A stretch of 64,000 nt of DNA from assembly GCF_004214895.1 (NCBI RefSeq), contig NZ_CP035952.1, forward strand, positions 5,618,501-5,682,500, given 5' to 3'. The notes under the pieces are model-generated. The model was not told the origin of the DNA and ran no database searches. It saw only the letters and a list, made by a program, of their open reading frames with translations. Source of the DNA: Pseudomonas tructae (lineage in GTDB: Bacteria; Pseudomonadota; Gammaproteobacteria; Pseudomonadales; Pseudomonadaceae). Shown one piece after another: positions 16,659-23,854 of the stretch (positions are counted from its first letter, which is position 1; each line of letters opens with the position of its first letter). Position numbers and translations under genes: made by a program.

Positions 16659-17651
16659 CTACCGCGCCCCCTGCAACCACTCGCAGTATCGCCCCACCCC
16701 CTGCTCCACCGTCAGCATTGGCTGCTGATAGCCAACGCTACGCAAACGCTCAAGGTCAGCGCAGGTGTAGCACTGGTACTTGCCGCGCAGGTGTTCGGGG
16801 AATTCGCTGTATTCAAGGACGCCTTCCAACAGGGCCATCTCCAGCGATAACGGTGGCTGGTCCTGTTGCTCGCGCAGGCGGTTGATCACCGCCAGGGCCA
16901 CATCATTGAACGGCTGGGCGCGGCCGCTGCCGACGTTGAAGAGGCCACTCAACTGCGGCCGCTCGAGGAAGAACAGGTTGACCCTGACCACATCCTCGAC
17001 CGCCACGAAATCACGCAGGTGGCCACCGCTGGGATAACCACCATAGCTGCCGAACAGGCTGACCTTGCCATCGGCCTGGTACTGGTTGAAGCAGTGCAAG
17101 GCCACCGAAGCCATGGCGCCCTTGTGCTGTTCGCGGGGGCCGTAGACGTTGAAATAACGCAGGCCGACGATCTGGCTGCGGGCCTGGGGCAGTTGCCGGC
17201 GTACGCGCTGGTCGAAGAGGAATTTGGAGTAGCCGTAGACGTTCAATGGCCGCTCGCATTCACGCTGCTCGCGAAAATCGCGCCCGGCGCCATACACCGC
17301 TGCCGATGAGGCATACAGCAGCGGTACTTGCAGGCCTTGGGCGGCGTCGAGCAGGTCGCGGCTGTAGCGGTAGTTGTTGTCCATCATCACGCGTCCGTCG
17401 CTTTCGACGGTGCTTGAGCAGGCGCCCTGATGCAGCACGGCGCGTACCTTGCCGAACTGACCGGCGCGAAAGCGGTGGAGAAAGTCGTCCTTGTCCAGGT
17501 AGTCGGCGATTTCGCCATCAGCCAGGTTGCGAAACTTGTCGCCATCGCTCAGGTCATCGACGGCGATGATCTCGGTTTCGCCGCGTTGGTTGAGGGCCTG
17601 AACCAGGTTGCTACCGATAAAACCGGCGGCGCCGGTGACGATAATGGTCAT
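16659..17651 (-). CDS. hldD: ADP-L-glycero-D-manno-heptose-6-epimerase
   Basis: 330 residues, an extended short-chain dehydrogenase. The NADP-binding motif [12 protein letters not shown] is at the N-terminus, [10 protein letters not shown] and the catalytic [10 protein letters not shown] (Tyr-x3-Lys) are in the middle, and [20 protein letters not shown] is the diagnostic HldD substrate-binding stretch. It makes the ADP-heptose precursor of the LPS inner core in the cytoplasm. Other heptose genes are not adjacent. It lies between the T6SS-side cargo genes and a small membrane gene, so it may mark the border of the T6SS region. Confidence 0.95.
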   Translation of the reverse strand: MTIIVTGAAGFIGSNLVQALNQRGETEIIAVDDLSDGDKFRNLADGEIADYLDKDDFLHRFRAGQFGKVRAVLHQGACSSTVESDGRVMMDNNYRYSRDLLDAAQGLQVPLLYASSAAVYGAGRDFREQRECERPLNVYGYSKFLFDQRVRRQLPQARSQIVGLRYFNVYGPREQHKGAMASVALHCFNQYQADGKVSLFGSYGGYPSGGHLRDFVAVEDVVRVNLFFLERPQLSGLFNVGSGRAQPFNDVALAVINRLREQQDQPPLSLEMALLEGVLEYSEFPEHLRGKYQCYTCADLERLRSVGYQQPMLTVEQGVGRYCEWLQGAR

Positions 17652-17721
17652 GCCATGTCCCCCTTTGAGGGTGCAGAGGCCTCAGTCTAGGGGGTGGCTT
17701 TTGCGCAACTATTAACCAGGG

Positions 17722-18144
17722 TCAATGGTTTTGGCGTTTTTGCCGGAGCTCGACCAGGTACTCGCGCATCTGCCGATGACGCTTGCCATTGAGCATCAGC
17801 CCGGCAAGCAGCGGCAACAACAAGGCAAAAGCAAACAGACCTTTGTTGATTCGCTCATCGAACAGGCTGATCACTGTCAGCAGGCTGAGCAGCAGCAATA
17901 GCACGATCAGCCAGAGGCTCCAGGCCCTGCCACGAATGATCAGGAAATTGCCCAGGCACAGCAGCACGATACTGCCGGCCATCAAGCCAACGCTGAAGGC
18001 CGAATTATCGGGGTGGTTGCGCAAGTGAGTGTCAGTCCACAAGGTCACCGCGCAGGCCAGGGAAAACAACGAAAGAAAAAACGTACAGATGAACGTCGGA
18101 AAGTAACGGGTCATGAACGCGGCGTAATCCTGACTCACACTCAT
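17722..18144 (-). CDS. Four-helix membrane protein, candidate immunity protein
   Basis: 140 residues with four hydrophobic helices (about 15-35, 48-68, 72-92 and 100-118) and a basic C-terminal tail (GKRHRQMREYLVELRQKRQ). I recognise no family. The start lies 2 bp after the upstream stop, with AGGAG 8 nt before the ATG inside the upstream gene, so the two are translationally linked. A small polytopic inner-membrane protein directly behind a protein with membrane-inserting stretches is the usual form of immunity to pore-forming toxins. The immunity role is inference from arrangement only. Confidence 0.7.
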   Translation of the reverse strand: MSVSQDYAAFMTRYFPTFICTFFLSLFSLACAVTLWTDTHLRNHPDNSAFSVGLMAGSIVLLCLGNFLIIRGRAWSLWLIVLLLLLSLLTVISLFDERINKGLFAFALLLPLLAGLMLNGKRHRQMREYLVELRQKRQNH

Positions 18145-18146
18145 GC

Positions 18147-19079
18147 TCAGAACTCCTCGTACAAACCGATGGCGATGGTTTTGATCTCACTGCTCGCGGA
18201 GGTTACAACCCCCTGCACGGAAGAACTCCCAGCCAGGCCGAAACCGGCACCAATCGAATCCTTGAGCAGGGTCTTGGTCGCATGGCTGATTTCGGTCGGG
18301 GTATAACGCTTGGTCAGCAAGCCTGCGCTCTGCTGCAACTTGAGCTGCTTGGCCGTCAGTGACGGGTGCTTGACCGACAACAGTTCATCGGTAAGCGCCT
18401 TGCGTTGCTGACGACTCAGACCCTTGCTCAGCTCGAACCACTTACGTCCGGTAGCTGCCTTGTGCATCTGCAGGTATTTGAAGGTGGTCAGCCCTGAGGT
18501 GCCGACGCCCAGCAAAGACACCGCATCCAGCACCATGCTTGCATTCTGGTACCACTCTTCCTGGTCGAGCGCGTCGTTGGCGCCTGGGTTGTTTGCTTCA
18601 CGCACGGTACGCATGACACCGACACCGCACTGCACGCTGCTGGCCGTGGCCGCAGCGATGCCGATGTAGGTCACAACCATGCTCGCACCACCGGAAAATG
18701 GCGCGGCGATAGTGCCGCTGACCACCACCATCCAGCCCAGTACCGCACCCGCACAGGACAAGGTGGTGTTGACGCCTTCCTTGAGTGCCTTCGATTCGCG
18801 CGGGTTGGTCTGTAGCTGTTGGGTGTACTGGTCAGGTGTCTGGTAACGCTTGAGCTCACGCAAAATGATGCGCTTGGGCCGGATGCTGCAGATCGGCTGG
18901 AACTCGCGCAGTACGACAACGTTGTAGTCCAGGTCGATGTACACCACGCCAGCACCGACGATCGAGGGATCGGCATCGATGCCAGCAAACAGCCTGGGCA
19001 GATTGATGGTGGACTGGATGCGCTGGCGCGCGTTGAACTGGGGATCGATGTAGCCAAAACGGGGGATGGCGCTGCTCAT
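18147..19079 (-). CDS. Unrecognised protein with central hydrophobic domain, candidate T6SS membrane effector
   Basis: 310 residues from the ATG at 19079 (AAGGA 9 nt upstream); an in-frame start at 19103 is less likely. No Sec signal. Residues 1-100 are a mixed alpha/beta polar region (FAGIDADPSIVGAGVVYIDL). Residues about 105-146 are a hydrophobic, Gly/Ala-rich hairpin-like stretch (GWMVVVSGTIAAPFSGGASM), a weaker hydrophobic segment lies near 173-192, and the end (GAGFGLAGSS) is also glycine-rich. It sits 80 bp beyond tagQ in the same direction, ahead of a four-helix membrane gene. This suits a pore-forming T6SS effector. No database family is recognised, so the role is inference. Confidence 0.7.
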   Translation of the reverse strand: MSSAIPRFGYIDPQFNARQRIQSTINLPRLFAGIDADPSIVGAGVVYIDLDYNVVVLREFQPICSIRPKRIILRELKRYQTPDQYTQQLQTNPRESKALKEGVNTTLSCAGAVLGWMVVVSGTIAAPFSGGASMVVTYIGIAAATASSVQCGVGVMRTVREANNPGANDALDQEEWYQNASMVLDAVSLLGVGTSGLTTFKYLQMHKAATGRKWFELSKGLSRQQRKALTDELLSVKHPSLTAKQLKLQQSAGLLTKRYTPTEISHATKTLLKDSIGAGFGLAGSSSVQGVVTSASSEIKTIAIGLYEEF

Positions 19080-19159
19080 TGATTCGTTTCCTTGAACCTG
19101 CAACGCAAATCACCCGCCGCCTTGCCTCCAAGGTGGCGGGCAACTGCGCTGCTCAAGCC

Positions 19160-20119
19160 TTACACGTTAGGGCAAGGCACCGGTGCCCAGTCACCCATGT
19201 CCGGGTTTTTGCACATGTTGTTGACCTGGCTCTGGCCGGCGCTGGCAACCTTCTGGCTTTCAGCCTTCTTGGCGTTGGCGTCCTGCAGGGTCTTCTCGGT
19301 GGCGACGGCTTCCTTCGGTACTTCAGGCAGCTTTTTCTTCGCCTGGGCCGGAGCCTTGGTCTTGGCTTTGGCCGTCGTGGCTTTCTTGGCGTTGCCGGTG
19401 GCCAGTACTGGCGCTTCGGCTTCGGCAACCACCACAACGTCGTTACGCTGTACGCCGACCTGCTTGAGGTCTTGCTCGTAGGCCTGGGTGTAGTTGTTCA
19501 GGTTCTCACCCAGACGACCATTGACCGCGCTGATCAGGTTGTTCGACTCCTGCAGGCCGGCGATGATTTCCGCCAGACGCTTGCGGCCCTCGCTGTCGTT
19601 GATCGTGTTGCTCTTGCGGCCGTCCATCAGGTTGGCGAACTCACGCTGGTAGCAAGCCTGGGAGGCTTTGGCGTAAGCGGTGCTGCGGTCCATGTCGGCC
19701 GCGCTCTTGTTGATGTCGGTGGCGTAGGAACCGATGCGCTGGTTGTCGTCGCTGATCTGCTTCTGGCGCTCGGTGTAGTAACCGGCGGCGCCGCCGACCA
19801 GGGCACCGCCGGCAGCACCGATGGCAGCATTGCGGCCTCGGGTGTCGGAGTTGCCGGTGAGCGCGCCGGTCAGGGCGCCGCCGACTGCACCGATCAGGGC
19901 GCCGGTGGCGACTGACTTGGTCATGTCCGAATCAGTCGAGCGCAGGTGCTGGACCGGTTCGTAGCAGCTTGGGTAGTACTCGACCTTGGTCGTCGCGCCG
20001 ACCTTGGATGCCGGCGAGCTGGCGCAGCCAGTCAGCAGGACGGTGCTGAAACCGGCCGCCAGCAGCAGCGCGGCCCGGCCGTTGGAAGCAGTGAAGAAGG
20101 GCTTGCGAGTTGAAAGCAT
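19160..20119 (-). CDS. tagQ: TagQ outer-membrane lipoprotein of the T6SS phosphorylation switch
   Basis: 319 residues from the ATG at 20119 (purine-rich GAGAGAG upstream); a GTG nine codons earlier is the alternative. The lipoprotein signal ends LLTGC. The mature N-terminus contains glycine-zipper repeats (ATGALIGAVGGALTGALTG, GAAGGALVGGAAGYY), then a helical region and an Ala/Lys-rich tail. In P. aeruginosa H1-T6SS, TagQ holds TagR at the outer membrane, and the TagQRST set senses envelope injury and activates PpkA. The position directly behind tagR supports the assignment. Confidence 0.85.
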   Translation of the reverse strand: MLSTRKPFFTASNGRAALLLAAGFSTVLLTGCASSPASKVGATTKVEYYPSCYEPVQHLRSTDSDMTKSVATGALIGAVGGALTGALTGNSDTRGRNAAIGAAGGALVGGAAGYYTERQKQISDDNQRIGSYATDINKSAADMDRSTAYAKASQACYQREFANLMDGRKSNTINDSEGRKRLAEIIAGLQESNNLISAVNGRLGENLNNYTQAYEQDLKQVGVQRNDVVVVAEAEAPVLATGNAKKATTAKAKTKAPAQAKKKLPEVPKEAVATEKTLQDANAKKAESQKVASAGQSQVNNMCKNPDMGDWAPVPCPNV

Positions 20120-20200
20120 GGTCAGGTTCTCTCTCTGTTGAAACACGCTGGGGACAGCCTCATGCCGCCCCGGTCACTACGATGTTCACTCCACAGCCGC

Positions 20201-21940
20201 TCAAGGTTGCACAGCGGCTGATGCGAGCAGTTCTTTCAAAATCGCCCCTGGGTCCGCACGCCGTTGCTGGCGATAAGCCCCGACATGGCGAACGAACAGG
20301 GTCGCCCGGCTGAGCAGGCTCTTGCCCAGTACCGGTTTGCGATTGAGTTCTTCCTTGACCCGCTGGAACTGCGCCTGGATCACCGCATCGGTGTAGCGCG
20401 TGCCAGTGGCAAGGTTGTCGATGTAGATCGCCACGGCGCCATCGAGGGCGCTGCGGCCGTTGTTGATCGCGGCAGCAAACAGCTTGGCGCTGGTCTCGTC
20501 ACCGGAGGCCTTGGCCTGCTGCTGGGTCTTTTGCAGGTTGGTCAGGCGGATGTTGTAGTTGTTGATGGTTTCGGCCACCAGGGCGGCGGACTGGATCAGG
20601 TTGCCGGCCGCTTCTTCACGCTGCTGGGCGATCAGCGAGACGTTGCGCTTGAGCTCTTCGTTGACCAGGCCAAGCTCGGCCTGCAACTGCGGGTCGGCAC
20701 TTGCCGCGATGATGCTGTCCAGGCGCTTGGTCGGGTCCTGGGCGTCGTCGATGGCGTCGGTCAGCGCCGCCAGGCGGCCTTCTTTCTGCCACTGCTCGAA
20801 CAGTTCCTCGTAGCGCGAGCGCGGTGCCGACAGGGCGCCGATGGCGACTCGAAAACCGGTGGTTTCATTGCTTTGCTCAGTGCCATCGGCGCCGAACAGC
20901 GGGTACTCGCGGCGCATGCCGGTGAACAACGTGCCCTCGCCCTCCAGGTAATTGCCGCCTTTGACCACGAAGCCACCGTAAGCCCCCTGACGGCGCCCGG
21001 CATGCACCAGCTGGAACGACTCCTGGACCATTTCCGCGGCGTTGCCGATCACGTCGAACAGCCCCAGGGGGTTGGGCAGTTTGGTGCCGATCGGGGTCAG
21101 GCGTGCGGCCTGACCGGTGCCGCCGGCGACCTGGTTGAACACTGCCCAGTCGGCCAGCGGGCCGTCGCTTTCGCTGCCCTCAAGACGTCGTGGGAACAAC
21201 CGCCCTTCGAGTTCCTGACGGCTGACGGCGGAGCCACCCCGGGCGGCAAACTCCCACTCCACTTCGGTCGGCAGGCGGACGAAGCCAATACCGCCGTCTT
21301 CAGCCTGCTTGCCCCGGCCACTGACCGGCAGCAGGTCGCGGTGGTTCTTCATCAACCAGGCGCTGTAAACCGCCGAGAACCGCTCGGCCTCAAAGCGCGA
21401 CAGCTTGACCTTGGGCAATCGCCCGGCCATGCCGCTCGCCGCTTCACAGGCCGGCGCCGGTTCACCGCTGGCCAGCGACTGGGCCTGGGCCATCACCCGG
21501 GCGTACTGCTGGGCCGTGACTTCGTACTTGCCGATAAAGTACATCATCGGTTTGAGCGGGCTGCCGGCATCGGTTTTCGGCAGGCTCGGGCTGATGCGCT
21601 TTTTCCAGTCTGCGGACAAGTCCTGCAGGCTGAACTGGCCGTTGATGAAGTCGCGGCGATAACCGGAAATAAACGACTGCTTGTAACCCGCCTCGCCTTC
21701 GCTGAAGGGGTAACCCAGGCTTACTTCGCGATCATCCAGGCTGCCCTGAGCCAGGACATAGACGTGACGGAACACCATCTCACCGTCACAGGGCAACGGC
21801 AGGCTGATGTCGTCAGCCAGGGGCTTGGGGTTGTCCAGTTTGCTGCTGGCGGGCTTGGGCTCGTCTTCGGCCTGGGCGCAGGACACCAGGTTCAGGGCGG
21901 CAACGATCAGCGCCAGGGCGGGTAGGCGACGGTCAAACAT
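20201..21940 (-). CDS. tagR: TagR, sulfatase-modifying-factor-like activator of PpkA
   Basis: 579 residues from the ATG at 21940, with AAGGA 8 nt upstream; the GTG five codons earlier is part of that site. The secretion signal ends LVSCAQA, a possible lipobox. The central FGE-sulfatase (formylglycine-generating-enzyme-like) domain spans about residues 120-390, with GKYEVTAQQYARVM, RLPTEVEWEFAARGG, GLFDVIGNAAEMV and TTGFRVAI. A helical C-terminal region follows. In the H1 system TagR is periplasmic and promotes PpkA dimerisation. The start overlaps the tagS end by 8 bp. Confidence 0.92.
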   Translation of the reverse strand: MFDRRLPALALIVAALNLVSCAQAEDEPKPASSKLDNPKPLADDISLPLPCDGEMVFRHVYVLAQGSLDDREVSLGYPFSEGEAGYKQSFISGYRRDFINGQFSLQDLSADWKKRISPSLPKTDAGSPLKPMMYFIGKYEVTAQQYARVMAQAQSLASGEPAPACEAASGMAGRLPKVKLSRFEAERFSAVYSAWLMKNHRDLLPVSGRGKQAEDGGIGFVRLPTEVEWEFAARGGSAVSRQELEGRLFPRRLEGSESDGPLADWAVFNQVAGGTGQAARLTPIGTKLPNPLGLFDVIGNAAEMVQESFQLVHAGRRQGAYGGFVVKGGNYLEGEGTLFTGMRREYPLFGADGTEQSNETTGFRVAIGALSAPRSRYEELFEQWQKEGRLAALTDAIDDAQDPTKRLDSIIAASADPQLQAELGLVNEELKRNVSLIAQQREEAAGNLIQSAALVAETINNYNIRLTNLQKTQQQAKASGDETSAKLFAAAINNGRSALDGAVAIYIDNLATGTRYTDAVIQAQFQRVKEELNRKPVLGKSLLSRATLFVRHVGAYRQQRRADPGAILKELLASAAVQP

Positions 21941-23138
21941 CTCGAATTCCTTCACAAGCGTCTATTCGCGCCACGCGCCAGCCCCCCAGGGCGGCAGCGG
22001 CTGCGCTGGCCAGCAGCACAGCGAGCAGGGCAACGAGGTAATGCGACGGGAGCAGATGGCTGGCGTACTCGCCGGGCATCTGCATGAACAATTGGTTGAG
22101 GCCGCTTTCGGCCAGGGCGTACAGCGCAGCGCCAATGCCGGCTGCAAACACAGCGCTGTACAGCGCCTGCAGCACCACGAATGCCAGCAAGGCCGCTGTA
22201 CTGAAGCCCAGCAGGCGCATCACCGACAGCTCGCGGCGCTTGCGCTCGACGGCAGCCAGGGCGCCCGCGCAAACTGCGGCAAACGCCCCAACAAGCGCCA
22301 GGCTGGCAATGATCCAGAACACCAGGGTCAGGTTGCGGCTCAACGACTGCACCTGGGCAATGGCCGGGGCCTGGGTCGACACCAGTAACTGGCGGTCGGC
22401 AAAGAAGCGGCGTAGCGGCTCGACGTCAGAGAGGTTTCGCGCATACAGGCGAAAGGCTGGATAGACCCGTTGCGCCTCGCCAGCATCTGTCTTGCCTTGC
22501 CAGCCCAGCGCCGGTACGGCGCGGCCATCGCGGTAGTCTTCGGCGGCCTCCAGCAGTGTCAGCGGGGCAAACAACGCATCACGTTCAAAGGCCTCCAGCG
22601 GCAAAACAGCCAACACCCGCAACGTGCTGCGCTGCACCTGAAGCTGCCCCGCCAGTTGACGGGTGAACGCGGCATCGAGTTGATCCCCCGCCTGCGCGCC
22701 GAGCTTTTCTGCCGCCGTGCGGCTAAGGACGATCTGGTCGATAGCGCTGGGGACCTGAAGCCCTTGCAGCAGCGGGTCGTTAAGCGCCGTCGGAATCATC
22801 TCGACGTTGACCACCACCTTGCGCGCCGGCAACACCAGGTCGGCAGTCGCGGCAATTTGCCGGGTGCGTGGCAAAGCGAAGGCCACATCGTCGCGCTCGG
22901 CCAGTTCGGCGACGAAGTCGGCGCTAAAGCGGCCACCACCCAGCGGGATGATTTCACGCACCATTGGGTCGCGCTCAAGACGCTCGGTCAGGCTGCTGAC
23001 CAGGCCGAACTTCAAACCGAACAGCACCAGCAATGGCGCGATCACCGCCACCAGCGCCAGTACGCTGCAGGCGGACAGGCGTGCGTCGCTGCGGTAGTCC
23101 TGCCAGGCCAGGGCGGCAATCAGCAGCGGGCGCATCAT
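21933..23138 (-). CDS. tagS: TagS, ABC permease of the T6SS signalling pathway
   Basis: 401 residues from the ATG at 23138, within the ATGATG that overlaps the tagT stop. It has the FtsX/MacB topology: one N-terminal helix (SVLALVAVIAPLLVLFGLK), a large periplasmic domain (about 50-270) and three C-terminal helices (about 280-390). The frame is open further upstream over tagT but lacks membrane-protein character there. In H1-T6SS, TagS forms an inner-membrane complex with the TagT ATPase that acts upstream of PpkA in response to attack by neighbours. Confidence 0.92.
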   Translation of the reverse strand: MMRPLLIAALAWQDYRSDARLSACSVLALVAVIAPLLVLFGLKFGLVSSLTERLERDPMVREIIPLGGGRFSADFVAELAERDDVAFALPRTRQIAATADLVLPARKVVVNVEMIPTALNDPLLQGLQVPSAIDQIVLSRTAAEKLGAQAGDQLDAAFTRQLAGQLQVQRSTLRVLAVLPLEAFERDALFAPLTLLEAAEDYRDGRAVPALGWQGKTDAGEAQRVYPAFRLYARNLSDVEPLRRFFADRQLLVSTQAPAIAQVQSLSRNLTLVFWIIASLALVGAFAAVCAGALAAVERKRRELSVMRLLGFSTAALLAFVVLQALYSAVFAAGIGAALYALAESGLNQLFMQMPGEYASHLLPSHYLVALLAVLLASAAAAALGGWRVARIDACEGIRDV

Positions 23139-23854
23139 GGTTGGCGCTCCAGCGTGGCGGTGACACCGCCATCGGCATCGCGGCGACAGGCCATGCGCAA
23201 TACCTGCAACCCGGCAGCGCGGGCCAATGCCTCGTCGTGGGTGGCGATCAGGCAAGCCACCTGCCGCGCCTGGGCCTGACGCAACAACAACTGCATCACC
23301 CGTTCGGCATTGACCGGATCCAGGGCTGCGGTCGGCTCGTCGGCCAGTAGCAGCGTGGGGTTGTGCACCAGGGCGCGGGCGCAGCTGACCCGTTGACGCT
23401 GGCCGATCGACAACGCCGCCGGCTTCTTGTCCAACTGATCAGCGATCTCCAGTTGCTCGGCCAGGCGCTGCACGCTGCCGTCGTCGCCCAGGCCAAGCAC
23501 CTGGCGCGGCAGGGCGATGTTGCTGCGCACATCGAGAAACCCCAACAAACCACCCGCCTGCAGCACATAACCCAGATGCCGCCGGCGTACGTGGGCCAAC
23601 TGGTCCTGGCGCTGGTCCTGCCAGAGCTGACGAACATCGAAAACCTGCAAGTCGCTGCTGAACACAAACTGCTGCGCATGGTCTGGCTGCAGAACCATGG
23701 CCAGCAAGTCGAGCAAGGTGCTCTTGCCGCAACCACTGGGGCCGACCAGGGCCAACTGCTGACCGGCGCGCAGCTCCAGGCGCTCGATTTCCAGGCTGAA
23801 GCGCTGGGTACCGAGGCCACGGGTCTTGCGCAGCGCCTGCAGACTGATCATCAC
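23135..23854 (-). CDS. tagT: TagT, ABC ATPase of the T6SS signalling pathway
   Basis: 239 residues. Walker A is GPSGCGKST (about 38-46), the signature is LSIGQRQRVSCARAL and Walker B is LLLADEPTAALDP, followed by the switch-His region CLIATHDEALAR. LolD/MacB-type. It pairs with TagS. It overlaps both ppkA and tagS by 4 bp, so ppkA-tagT-tagS-tagR form a tightly coupled translational unit, consistent with a stoichiometric signalling complex. Confidence 0.94.
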   Translation of the reverse strand: MMISLQALRKTRGLGTQRFSLEIERLELRAGQQLALVGPSGCGKSTLLDLLAMVLQPDHAQQFVFSSDLQVFDVRQLWQDQRQDQLAHVRRRHLGYVLQAGGLLGFLDVRSNIALPRQVLGLGDDGSVQRLAEQLEIADQLDKKPAALSIGQRQRVSCARALVHNPTLLLADEPTAALDPVNAERVMQLLLRQAQARQVACLIATHDEALARAAGLQVLRMACRRDADGGVTATLERQP

